64,000 bases of DNA from Diplodia intermedia (Eukaryota > Ascomycota > Dothideomycetes > Botryosphaeriales > Botryosphaeriaceae): NCBI GenBank assembly GCA_021495925.1, contig JAKEKT010000106.1:1-64000 (forward strand), written 5' to 3'. The notes below the pieces were generated by a model. It was not told the origin of the DNA, made no database searches, and worked only from the letters and a program-made list of their open reading frames with translations. Position 1 is the first letter of the stretch, and each line of letters begins with the position of its first letter. A program made the position numbers and the translations under genes. Positions 10,175 through 20,667 of the stretch are shown one piece after another.

Positions 10175-13014
10175 GCTACACAGGTTTGAGGTACATGTCG
10201 AGGCGTGTGCGCAGTGGTAAGCAACGCAAGGCGGACTTTGAGAGCGAGAGTTGGAGCGACAGGCAGTCGGGATGGAGGAGCACCGAAGCACGGGCCAAGT
10301 CGCGTCTTGGAGGCCGCGCGCGGTCACGTGTTTCGCGCCTCTTTAGCGCTTAGATGGAAGCTCCCCCACCCGCCTCTGTTTTAACTCAACAATTCAACTC
10401 TACGCTTGCCTGGCCCCGACTCTTCATGTTACAATCCTTGCCCGGAACTATGTGCGAAGAAGTGGACAAACCCTATCGCAGGAGTATGCTCACGCCACAG
10501 ACAGACCTTACCACTGGCCGGCCTCGAAGCAAGGCGCGGCTTCCGCCGTGCAGCCCTGGTTAATTTTGTGCGCAACGGTCTTCTGCGGGAAATAATCGTA
10601 TGAGCAAAGAGCGCAAGACGCTGAATCCCGTCAACCATCCGCGGTACCTTAAATCTCCCCTTCCCACGGCTGTCACGTGGCACGTGATACACCCTCATCG
10701 TCCCGCCGAGGCTCGTCGTACTGCAACGGAGCATCCGCAAAGCTATTTCGGCTCTTCCCAGCTGCACTTTCCCGCTCCTATCGCTTGCTAGGATGACATC
10801 ATAACTCTCTCTCTGGAATGGATTTCGCAGTTCGGCGCCTACTACGTTCCCGTCCCTTCCCGCTTCAAAGGGTGATTCCATTATTAATTATTGATCCAGT
10901 CCTCTCAGCGGGCCTTGAGTGGTCTTACCGAATCCGGCGAAAGCTGAAGCATGTTGGACTCTTTGGCACGATGAACGGGTTCATCCATCCCTACGAAGTC
11001 TGGGAAGTGAAACCGGGACCGACATTAGTCTAGCCAGATGAGGATCGTCACCCCCCATGGCCGCGAGGGCCGACCCGACAATCAACGCTCAGGAACCGCA
11101 GACGGCCGTTGGATGAGGTCGGAAAGTGCTTCAACAATCCAACAAACGGTGCAGTGCTTGGCTCCAGGATTATCCGTCATCTTGGGTCCCGGTCGACACG
11201 TCTATAACACCACCCTCCCTGATTTGCACCACGCAAAATCCCCCATCAGCAGTCATCACACACACAAGGCTTGGGCTTGCAGGTCCTGGTGACGCGAAAT
11301 TGCACTGCGAACCCTGCTTGCACTGATGTGGGCGCATCGAATCACTGAGTGGTGCTGGAGGTCGTGGGTGCAACGAACAGACAACGTGGCGCTACCCAAG
11401 AAACGCTCCCGCGCTGGGCGTGCTCTTGTCGGCGCCACCTGCTAAGCCAAGGGGATGGCCTGCATGCAAGCACTTCGTCAAGAGCGCGGCGCCATGGATT
11501 GAGCGGCTTAATCGCGCTGGGCACAGTCTTGGAAACCCAGGCTCGCGGGATTCGGATTCAGCTGCAGCAGATCATCGTGGCTGCAGAGATGCTTGGCGGC
11601 CAGTTGATGTCGGCCCTGCACTGGCAATGTTGGAGGATGATATTTCAGGAGGGAGTGAACGACGGTGCTGATGCGAACACGTGCGACTCTCGCGCTCTCG
11701 CACTGGCCGGATCTGCGCAACCCTAACACCGGCGGTTCAAGGTGGACTCGACGCCTCTTTCAACATCCGGCATCAAGGCACGGCAGCCAGTAGTGCAGCA
11801 GCTCGTCATTGCGCGTCCTTTGTGCAGGGCCAGACCCCGGGAGCCGGGACAGCATCCAGCCTCGTGCTGGTGTAACCATGTTCTGTGTTCGCGCAGATTG
11901 CGAGTGCAGGAACGGACCCTGGTGTCGCCCTGCTTTGGGGACAGCACTGATACTGCGGAGCAAGGCCAATCACCTACGAGCCAGCCGCGACACGTGGTGG
12001 ATACAGCTTGCGGGTAAACATGCGGTTCGAGCGCAGCCCCGGGCGACGCGCATCCGTCTCCGCTTCGGCATGGAGAGACGCGGGCTGTTGGATGCACTGC
12101 AGAGCAGCAAGTCCGAGGACGCGGCCCCAAACGGCACGGGGGCGGGCGTGTGGGCGCGTGGGCGTCGGAGCGCACGGAGCACAAGCCCCATCTCACGGCG
12201 CGTGGGCGCACGCGGGCTTGTGAGTGGCAGGCGGCTCGTTGCTGAGAAGTCGCTGATGTCGATGGGCGGCGTTGCATCAGAGCCGGCGAGGTGTGGGCGA
12301 GCGCTGCAGTGGCGCGGAGACGAGCGGGCGGTGGGCCCCTGCTCAGCCCCGGCCGAGTCCGCAACCAGTCGAGGCCCAGCGCCTGCGCATGTGTTCGGCT
12401 GCGCCCGCTGATTGGCCGCATCTCGCGACGGCCAGGGAGAAAAACGCGATGCTGCGCTTCGCCTGCGGCGATCAGATCCACCAAAATGTCAAGCTCCACC
12501 GCGCCTTCCCTTGGGCTCGGCTGCTTGACAAGCTCCCGCCAAAAAAATCCCAAGCCAGCTTCGCTGCCGCCGTTAGGTGGTCTGCGAACGCCGGCCTGCC
12601 CTGCTGCACTCAGATGCCCTTAAACTCTCGCGCTCTGCTCCTAAGTCTCAGCTCGACAGCCTCTTGTTGCCATCCATCGATACCCCCTCTGCCTGAGACC
12701 AGGGAAGCTCCCCCGGATCGTCTCTGCGCCCAGCCAATCACCACCGCCTACCCTCTTCGCCGCACCACGCACCGCCGAGCGCCCAGCCCCGGTTCCCACA
12801 GCTAGCCTCGCCCTCATCCGTCCACGTTGACTGGGGCGCCGCCCTGGCTGCGTAAACTTTTTCTCCGCCAAGCCGCCTCGTGGGCGTGCTGCCATTCCGA
12901 GTAGCAGCTCACGCGACACCGCTCCCGGCCGGCTATTTTATCATCACCCCGCCGCCGCCTCAGGTCCTGCCTCTCCGTCCCACCTTCTCCTCCATTGCCC
13001 CTTCTTCCTCCGCA
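10175..13014. other. long divergent intergenic region between pso2 and the transporter gene
   Basis: About 2.8 kb with no frame I can support. Frames of 200-276 codons at 11723-12553 overlap on both strands and have no recognisable domain. The region contains five CACGTG hexamers (listed separately) and a pyrimidine-rich tract just before the transporter ATG. Confidence 0.6.
10325..11996. promoter_or_regulatory. five CACGTG (Pho4/NUC-1-type E-box) sites
   Basis: CACGTG occurs at 10325-10330, 10674-10679, 10681-10686 (the last two separated by one base), 11678-11683 and 11991-11996. Phosphate-responsive bHLH regulators (Pho4 in yeast, NUC-1 in Neurospora) bind this hexamer, and the gene downstream is a phosphate-type transporter. 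CACGTG is also a general bHLH site, and some copies lie closer to pso2, so the link is inference. Confidence 0.45.
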
Positions 13015-15191
13015 ATGGCAGCCACCGAGAGCTCGCTGCGCGACTACGGCATTGCCGCCCCCCACGGCCCCAACGTGGGCGGCGACCATGTGGCTACCCG
13101 CGACTTCCACGAGATGAACCCCAACGAGAAGGGCGTCTTCGACTTCCTGCTCAAGCCCGACGACAGCTTCGATGCCTCGGGCAAGTATTGGGCCGACATG
13201 GGCATCATGGAGCGTCTGAGATTCGTGTCCCGCGTCGACGCAGCTGAGGCCAAGAAGGAGACCAGCGAGTTCTGGTCCATGTTCAAGACGTCGGCCGCCC
13301 GCTTCAACGGCGCCCTCGCTCCCATTGGCTGGCTGATGGGCACTTTCACCCTTTGGTCGTACTATTTCAAGAATTGCATCATCCCTGGCATGGGCCTCCT
13401 TCTAGAAGGGTAACTTTTCCTCTTGGCGTAACCGCTTGGCTGCAGCTAACCTGTTTCAGATATGTGCTGTTCTCCATTGGCAACGTCAGGCCGCTGCTCG
13501 AAGATACTTTCGGCTCGTGCTGGAAGACGTATGAGATCTGCGACAAGACATGGACCCAAGCCATCGACTACCTGGAGATCTGCGGTATCATCGTCGGCCA
13601 GATCCTCGTCGGCGTCATCGGCGATTGGCTCGGCCGCCGCTGGGGCCTGATCCAGGACGCCATCATCATGTTCGTCGGTCTCGTCATGCTGACGGCCGCC
13701 TGGGGCCTCACCCAGAACGGCTGGATCATCTGCTACGTCTGGGCCTTGTTCTTCTACGGCATCGGTGTCGGCGGAGAGTACCCCATGACTGCCACCTCGG
13801 GCATGGAGAACGCCGTTGGCTCCGGCAAGGTGTCGACCAAGGAGGACCGTCTGCACCGTGGTCGCAAGGTCACCAGCGCCTTCTTGATGCAGGGCTGGGG
13901 CCAGTTCATCAACGTCGTCATTCTCATGGTGCTCCTCCGCATCACCCACGGCTACAGCGGCCCGCCGTACGCCAAGTCTGACGCGCAGTGGACCTACCGT
14001 GTTTCCTTCTTCATCCCGGCCGTCGGTACGCTGTGGCTGGTGTTCCACCGTGCCTACAAGATGAAGTCGGCAGGCAAGCAGCTCGCGATCCAGAAGAAGA
14101 AGCAGCACGTGACGGGCTACGACACCGAGTCGCTCAAGCTCACCTTCAGCTACTTCGGGCCGCGCCTGATTGCGACGGCGGGTGCGTGGTTCGCCAACGA
14201 CGTCTTCTTCTACGGCAACAAGCTGTTCCAGAGCCAGTTCATCAAGGTCATCACCTCGAGCAAGGACGTGATGGTTACTTGGCAGTACAACCTGATCAAC
14301 GTCGCCGTCTCCCTTGTCGGCTACTACGCGGCTTCTTTCATGATCGACAACAAACTTTGTAAGTGCCCGTGCTGAATGTGTAGCGAGCGAGTTGCTGACG
14401 CCGAAGCAGACGGCCGCAAGTGGATGATGATCATTGGCTTCCTGCTCGACTTCATCCTGTTCGTGATCCCGGCCTTCAACTACGAGTACTACACGTCGCC
14501 GGCGCACATCCACGAGTTCCAGGCCATGTACTTCCTGTCGTCCTTCTTCAACCAATTCGGGCCGAACTCGGTGACGTTCCTGGTTGCGGCCGAAGTGTTC
14601 CCCACTCCCATCCGTGCCACGGCCCACGGCTTCTCGGCGGCCATGGGCAAGCTGGGCGCACTGCTCGCAGCGGTGCTGTACAACTATATCGACACCCAGA
14701 CCAAGTTCTATGTGGTTCCGTGGTTCGGCCTGGCCGGTGCGCTCCTGACCTGGCTGTTCCTGCCCGACACGACCGGTCTGGATCTCAAGGAGCAGGAAAG
14801 GCGGTGGACGTACATCCGCGCCGGGCGCGAGCAGGACTACCACGGCATCGCCATCCACCCCAAGCACCTGTCGGTGTGGGAGCGCTTCCGCGGCGTCGGC
14901 AAGAACTACGACGCCGACGCCGACTACAAGCAGCGCGTCGAGGAGATGCGCGGCGACTGGGAGGACTGGCAGCAGCGCAAGTTCGAGGAGGAGCAGAAGG
15001 GCAACGGGTACGACCTTGGCGACGACAACGACTTCAGCGAAGAGCTTTCGTCGTACTTCACGCGGACGGCGCGGTCGACGCCGATGCCGACGCCTCAGAT
15101 CCCGACGCTGGAGAAGCAGCAGAAGGCGACCAGCCCGAGAATACAGGCGGCGAACAGTTCGGAGAGCGAGAACGAGAAGCTGGAGATATGA
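13015..15191 (+). CDS. MFS phosphate-type transporter (PHS family; Pho84/Git1-like)
   Basis: Plasma-membrane proton symporter for inorganic phosphate or a glycerophosphodiester. Three exons: 13015-13409, 13460-14358 and 14410-15191; introns 13410-13459 and 14359-14409 have GT-AG ends and keep the frame, giving 691 residues. The first transmembrane segment is reached after a cytosolic N-terminus of about 110 residues. The central MFS motif GDWLGRRWGLIQDA and the family motif FFYGIGVGGEYPMTATSGME are clear, as is NQFGPNSVTFLVAAEVFPT in the second half and LPDTTGLDLKEQE after the last helix. A hydrophilic tail of about 130 residues follows. The starting ATG is the first after a pyrimidine-rich leader. 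Phosphate versus glycerophosphoinositol transport cannot be decided from motifs alone. Confidence 0.88.
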
Positions 15192-16223
15192 CGGGTTGTG
15201 ATGATTTGAAACCAAAAAGCAGCGCGGGGCAAGGCGACATTTTTCATGGGTATATCTTAGAGTAATGAACGATTCCACGATTCCAGGAACACAACCAATT
15301 GGCGACCTGCTCTTATGTGTGTGGCGCGGCCTGGACCGAGCAATTGACGAATTGACGCAGCGGTGCCAGGGAGGTGTGGCTTGACTTCCCTTCTGGGGAA
15401 GAAGGATTGCGAGCAACAAGGGTTGCCATTGGGCATCGGTCAGATTGAAGGGATTACGTGCAGCTTGCCTGGAAACCATCGGCCCCAAAGCCACAACGGC
15501 AGCAGCTGGACGACGTTCAGGAGACACTGCGCCCTCCGTACAGGCACAACAATACCGCCCGTTCGCAGCCACGACAGCGCACCGCCTCGCCGCTGCCACT
15601 CTTTTGACAGCGCGTCACTTCCCAACACGCACATGACGCCCTACTCACAATTTCGCATCGCCACAACCCGCTCCGCCGGCCGCCCCCTGCGCGGCGAAGG
15701 CTGAAACAACGGGAAGGCCGGCCGCCAACCAAGCCGAAAACGGGGGCGGCAGCCAATCGGACGAACGCCAGCGTGTTTCAGCATGGACGAACCCCTGCCT
15801 CAGCGTGGCCCGAGGCATCAGCCTTAATCCCCAGACCTCATTAAGCCCAAGCCCACTCTCTCGTTTTTAAAAACAACTTACCCGCTCTTTCCTCGCTCTT
15901 CTCCTCTTCGCGCCTGCTGCCTCTGTTCTACGCTCGTTCCTTGGATCCCTGGTCATCCAATTTCTGTCCTTTATTGAGAGTTATCCAGTGCTGCTGCTGT
16001 GCTCCACCACGATCTCTACCAACATAACCCATCCCACCTTCGTTGGAAAAGAACTCCCTTTCTTCGTCTGGACCGCCGACCCCAGGTTCCCTGGAAAACG
16101 CTACACGAAAGAAAAGCAAAAGCTACCAACGACCATCCGTTCTCCGGAAGAATAAACCCATAAACAACAAACGACCCAAAAAAAAAGACACCCCTTTACC
16201 AAAAAACCAACCAACCAACCAAG
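15192..16223. other. intergenic region, promoter of the small secreted protein
   Basis: About 1 kb with no supportable gene. The last 350 bases before the 16224 ATG are a CT-rich leader (TTTCCTCGCTCTTCTCCTC) and an A-rich stretch with ACCAACC repeats directly before the start codon, consistent with a strong fungal promoter and a long 5' leader. Confidence 0.5.
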
Positions 16224-17003
16224 ATGCGCTCCTCGACCTTCCTCCTCTCCGCCTCGGCCGCCGCCGCCCTCCTGTCCAGCGGCGCCCTCGCCCAAAACGC
16301 CGACAACTTCGCCGCCGACACCATGCCCGACGGCTACGCCTACAGCTACGAGCGGTCCTCGGCCGTCGCCTCCGCGACCGCCGCCGCCACCGCCGGCTAC
16401 TCCGCGTCCGTCGGCAGCGGCGTCACGTCTTCCGGCGACGGCTCTTCGTCGGACACGTCTTCTTCGTCGGGGGCCGACTCGTCGTCGTCCGAGGCCGACT
16501 CCTTCCTGTCGGACACCATGCCCGACGGCTACAGCTACACGTACACGGGCGACAACAACTCGCCCGCGACGACGGCCCCGCTCGGCACCCCCGCCGCCGC
16601 GCACTCGCACACCGTCGCCGACGCCGGCAGCGGTTCGTCCGCTGCCGCCACCACTGGCACCGGCACCGGCACCACGGCCGCGCCCGCCGTCACGACCGCC
16701 GCTGGTAGCTCCGGCAGCCACAACAGTTCGGACAGCAGCGCGTCCGCGACCAAGAGCGCCAGCGGCACTGGCAAGAGTGCGGACAGCACCAACAGCACCA
16801 GCAGCGGCATGTCGACCAAGACGAGCGCGAAGAGCGGGTCGGGCTCGTCTGCGACCGCGACGAGTGGTAGTGACGGCTCGAGCAGCAGCGGTGCTGCGGC
16901 GGCGTCTAGCTCCGGCGCGGCGATGCCGGGGGCTGTGATTAGCACGGGGGCGGTGAGCGGGGCGGTGTTGGCGGTGGCGGGGTGGATGCTGGCGATTTTG
17001 TAA
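16224..17003 (+). CDS. Ser/Thr-rich secreted protein, probable GPI anchor, duplicated DTMPDGY motif
   Basis: A 259-residue cell-surface protein I cannot assign to a named family. Single exon. Residues 1-23 form a signal peptide ending at ALA. Two copies of a short motif follow: ADTMPDGYAYSYE near residue 30 and SDTMPDGYSYTYT near residue 95, separated by Ser/Ala/Thr-rich sequence. The remainder is almost entirely Ser, Thr, Ala and Gly, a likely O-mannosylated stalk. The C-terminus (about residue 236 on) is Gly/Ala followed by a hydrophobic tail ending GWMLAIL, typical of a GPI-attachment signal. Cysteines are absent from the body, which argues against a CFEM-type or disulfide-rich effector. 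A cell-wall structural or adhesion role is inference. Confidence 0.8.
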   Translation: MRSSTFLLSASAAAALLSSGALAQNADNFAADTMPDGYAYSYERSSAVASATAAATAGYSASVGSGVTSSGDGSSSDTSSSSGADSSSSEADSFLSDTMPDGYSYTYTGDNNSPATTAPLGTPAAAHSHTVADAGSGSSAAATTGTGTGTTAAPAVTTAAGSSGSHNSSDSSASATKSASGTGKSADSTNSTSSGMSTKTSAKSGSGSSATATSGSDGSSSSGAAAASSSGAAMPGAVISTGAVSGAVLAVAGWMLAIL

Positions 17004-19011
17004 GGTGGGGATGTTGTTTGTTCGTCCCTTGCTCCTTTCTCCTCCTGTGGAGGGGAGGGGAGGGGAGGGGAGGGGAGGGGAGGGGAGGGGAGGTGGGAAC
17101 ACCCACTCTCCTGGGGGGAAAGAAGAAGAATGGTTGTTGTATTGTTTGGTTGGAAAGTGTCATGGCTTTTGGCTTTGTCGTCGTTTTTCTCTCCTCGTCT
17201 TTCATGTTCGGGTCTTCTTCTCTCTTGACTGGGAGGGGAGCATGTGTGTGAGAGGGAAGGGAAAGGGCTTGTTTATACCTTAACTTCTACTGTATATTCT
17301 TGGTTTCGTTGGGGCCGCACTCCTGCGTTTTCTTCGTCACCACCATCAACCCCTTTGACAGAGTGTGTTGTTGTTATTGTCGATTGTCTATGATACAGAC
17401 GAAAAGGAAAAAAACCATCATCATCATCGTCGTCGTCCGGTTCCGCAGTCTTCAGACCCTTGGCGGTCGTTGGAATTTCCCCCACACCCCTCTACCCCCA
17501 TCCCCTTTCTCTCACTCCTTCCGCCAACCACCAGTCGGCTCCTTGGTTTCTGACGAGATGCCGCCGGCGGTCTTGCGAACATCCGGCATTGATACTAGTA
17601 TAACAATAACTACTACTTTTATGACGATACCTATCTACCTACTTTCAACAAAAAGAAAAACAATCCATATATCTTACAACACAGACGGAACCCTCACAAC
17701 CCACCATCCCCAACCATCTTCAACACGGAGATGACTCGTGCGAAGAAGCGATCAGCACAACAGCGTCCTTGGCAAATAAGATACATACATAGTCGAGTAC
17801 GTACGTAGTTGGCCGTGTGGTGGCCCAATCGCCAAGCGCCCATCTACGTCATCAGCTGTTGAACACTTCAGCTGGACCAGCTGTCCGACTTGGTTAGTGG
17901 TTGCGACGGTGCCACGACGGTGTGTATGTACGTCTGGTGATGTTCATCATCAATCACATCATCCTCGGCATCGGGGGCTACCTACCTATGAGAGAGAGAG
18001 ACGAGAGGTCGGGTCTGTGTCGTCATCGTCGTCAGCTGCTGTGCCTGCCTAGGTCTCTTGGCGCCCGGGACGCGACGCGACGCAACGCAACGCAACGACA
18101 TGATCATCGTCGGTGCGCTGGACGACGCTCATCACCATTTCGCTCCGGGCGCGCGCAAAGACCAAGGCCAAGCGCATAAAGGAGAAAAAAAGACGAAACC
18201 GTGGTGAAAAAAGACCTAATGCGACGCGTGTCCAATCAGATCTGCCGTTGCTTTTGCAAAAAGGAAGGCGGCGAAAATCATCGTGAAGTGGTTGGCCGGT
18301 TAAAGGCAAAAAAAAAAAATTCCAGCACTTTTGACGTTGTGACGGTTTTCTTGATGTATTTCATCTTCTCGGATTTCGATGATTGCATCGCTATCGTCGC
18401 TTTCATACATGTGTCTGCCTGCTGTGCAGGCTAGCTACGTACCGTTCCTCCCACCTAATCTCGTTATCCCCCCTCCCCCAAATGTCTTCCGCATAAAATG
18501 GAAAATGTAGACAACTGAACTGCAAGGCCACAAGGTATCTCTCAATGCCAAAGAGGAAGAAAAAGAAGAAAAAAACGGCGAGAGTAAGGAAATTAGAAAA
18601 ACCAAGGAACATTAACCCGGCAGTACAAAGTAAGACAATGGCAGAATCTCGGATGTTGAAGAGAAACTGCAGCGCTCGGCATCTATCCCAATGGATGTCT
18701 GATACGACCGGCGGCGTGGAATAGAACAAGGGAAAAAGTCGTACGTCAAGTGTTGGCGTAGGCGACATGTCTAGTAAAGAGTTTGCGGTCGTGTAATGGC
18801 GAAAACGAGCAGAACCATGCGTGAAGGGAGTAAAGAAGAACAGGATCCAACGTGAGCGGCATGCAACATGAACGGGGCAAAATCGCTAAGAAAGCAGAAA
18901 GGGGGACCCAATCGGTAGAAGGAAGTGTCCAACGAGGAATGGAAAAAAAGTGGCCTTCATCCAACTGGCCTCCAACGAAGAAATCTCACTCGAGCCAATG
19001 CACCAAGTCGT
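17004..19011. other. convergent intergenic region
   Basis: About 2 kb between the 3' ends of the secreted-protein gene and the GT34 gene. It contains an (AGGGG)8 tract (listed separately) and poly-A and CAT repeats. No open frame here looks coding. Confidence 0.5.
17051..17090 (+). repeat. (AGGGG)8 G-rich microsatellite
   Basis: Eight perfect AGGGG units on the + strand, continuing as AGGTGGG. It lies 48 bases after the stop codon of the secreted-protein gene, so it is probably in its 3' UTR. Runs of four guanines with one-base loops can form a G-quadruplex in the transcript. Confidence 0.9.
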
Positions 19012-20667
19012 CTATGCCGCCTGATCATTCTTCTCGTTTCGGTCGTCTTGCTTCTGTTGCTGCTTCTCTCCTTGCTTCTCCTGTTGTTGCGCCGACTCTT
19101 CCTGTTGCTTCGCCAATTCCTCTTCGTGTTGTGCTTGGAACACCATTTGATCCGCGGGATCGGTGTCCTTGCCGCGGAATCGGCCGACCTCTCCGGTCAT
19201 CCAAGCCTTGAAACCGTCCCACCAGCCGGCATTGAGACGCTTGCTCAGCTCGCGGTACGAGTACATTTCGCCCCAGCAGTCGCGGCCCCACTCGCAGCCG
19301 GCCATGTTGACGAGGAAGTCGCGGTCCTGCTCGCTGTAGTGGATACGCGGGTCGAGCCCGTTGTCGGAGCAGGCGCCCGGCGGGAAGGCGTTGACCTTGC
19401 GCTGGTGGATGAAGGCCATGTTGGACCGCACCCATGGCTGGTTCTGGTACATGTATTCCAGCGCATCCTGCTCCTTGTGCTCCCATTGCATGTGTTTTTG
19501 TTCGTAGTGTACCGGGTCCCACCAAATGTCCATCAGTCGATCGGTCCAAGCGCTGCGGCGGACGAAGAAGGAGCCGAGGTTGAAGCCGCCGCAATCCTGC
19601 GGCACAATGAGATTGATGGATTCGGGCTTGCCGTCACCTTCGGCGGAGCGCGATGTAGGGTCGAGCCACTCGTCTGTGAGAGGGTGCGAAATGTTGAGGG
19701 GATTGTATTCGTTGACGTCGCGGTAGGTGCTTTCCTGCAGATCCTCGAAGATGTGCTTCTGCAGCGAATACGAGGGCTCCATGATGAAGGTGTTGAGATC
19801 GAGCCACCAAAACCTGCAGTCTGCCGTCAGCACATAAGAATCGAATGCTCTTCGGGTTCAATCCTTACCATTCCGCCTTGGGGTATTTGCGCATGGCGTT
19901 CCGAATGGTGTCGACCTTCTCCCAGCTCTCGCGCCATTCGTGCGCATAACGCTTCTTGGTGCTCATGTCGACGATCTCCAGTTCGTATCCCCACCTCCGC
20001 GCATACCTCTTCTTGTTCTTCACGCTGTCGCGTTCAATGGCCCATTCGCGCGGCCCTTTCCACTCCATGACACCACCACCCACGTTCGCAGCCAATATTA
20101 TAACGTACTTGCTTCCTCCGCCGAGCGCATGGTTGTAGACATTGTTGAAAGCTGCAGCTAGATTAGAACTCGGCGGATTCGATTCGATTGCAAGAGCGGG
20201 AAGTGCTTACGAGGTAGGTATGTGAGCGCGAAGAAGAACAAGACGGCCAGGACCAGGACGAAGCGCAACTTCATAAAGCGCAGCCTCCCAGCGATCCACG
20301 AGGGAACGCCGCCCAGCGTGCCCGTCTTCCGCGGCGCCCACTTGTTGCGCTCGAGCTTCTCCTTCTCGGCGGACGCGCCGCTGGGGGCATGGGCAAACGG
20401 AAGACCCTGCGATAACCGGCGCAGGTGGTTCGAGAAGAAGCCGCCGCCGCCGCCGCTGCGGGGATTGAAGCGCGAGCCGTAGCCGCGCACCTCGTCGCTC
20501 CGGGCCTGGGCGGACCCCCAGGTGACATTGTGGCTCCCGTTGGTGGTGGTGAAGCTGCCACCGACGCGCGGGCTCACGCTGCCGCTGCCGTAGGGCGAGG
20601 GCGTCGTCAGTCCCGGGCTCGCCCAGCCGCCGCCTGGTTGGGGCGACGGCGAGCGCGATAGCGACAT
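19012..20667 (-). CDS. GT34 alpha-1,6-mannosyltransferase (Mnn10/Mnn11-type), Golgi
   Basis: Golgi type II glycosyltransferase that extends N-glycan mannan or galactomannan. Exons: 20667-20211, 20151-19869 and 19813-19012; introns 20210-20152 and 19868-19814; 513 residues. Intron 1 has a second in-frame acceptor six bases earlier (AG ending at 20158), giving 515 residues. The N-terminus is Ser/Pro/Gly-rich, then a transmembrane anchor (FVLVLAVLFFFALTYLP) near residue 140. The catalytic part includes KYVIILAANVGGGVMEWKG, a WFWWLDLNTFIMEP segment containing the Asp-rich metal site region, and PQDCGGFNLGSFFVRRS. The last 60 residues are Gln/Glu-rich. The frame stays open upstream to about 20931, but the first in-frame ATG is at 20667, and MSLSRSPSPQPGGGW is a sensible N-terminus. 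Confidence 0.88.

Noticed and set aside
11723..12553. A 276-codon minus-strand frame and an overlapping 200-codon + strand frame
   Set aside because: The two overlap one another, lack any domain, and have an even spread of rare residues. GC-rich intergenic DNA readily gives such frames.
13446..15599. A 717-codon minus-strand open frame
   Set aside because: Antisense shadow of the transporter exons; it crosses both real splice sites and reads as Val/Arg/His-rich noise.
19846..19866. A GGTTCAATCC word resembling a tRNA B box
   Set aside because: It lies in the second intron of the GT34 gene, and I could not find an A box or a foldable cloverleaf around it.
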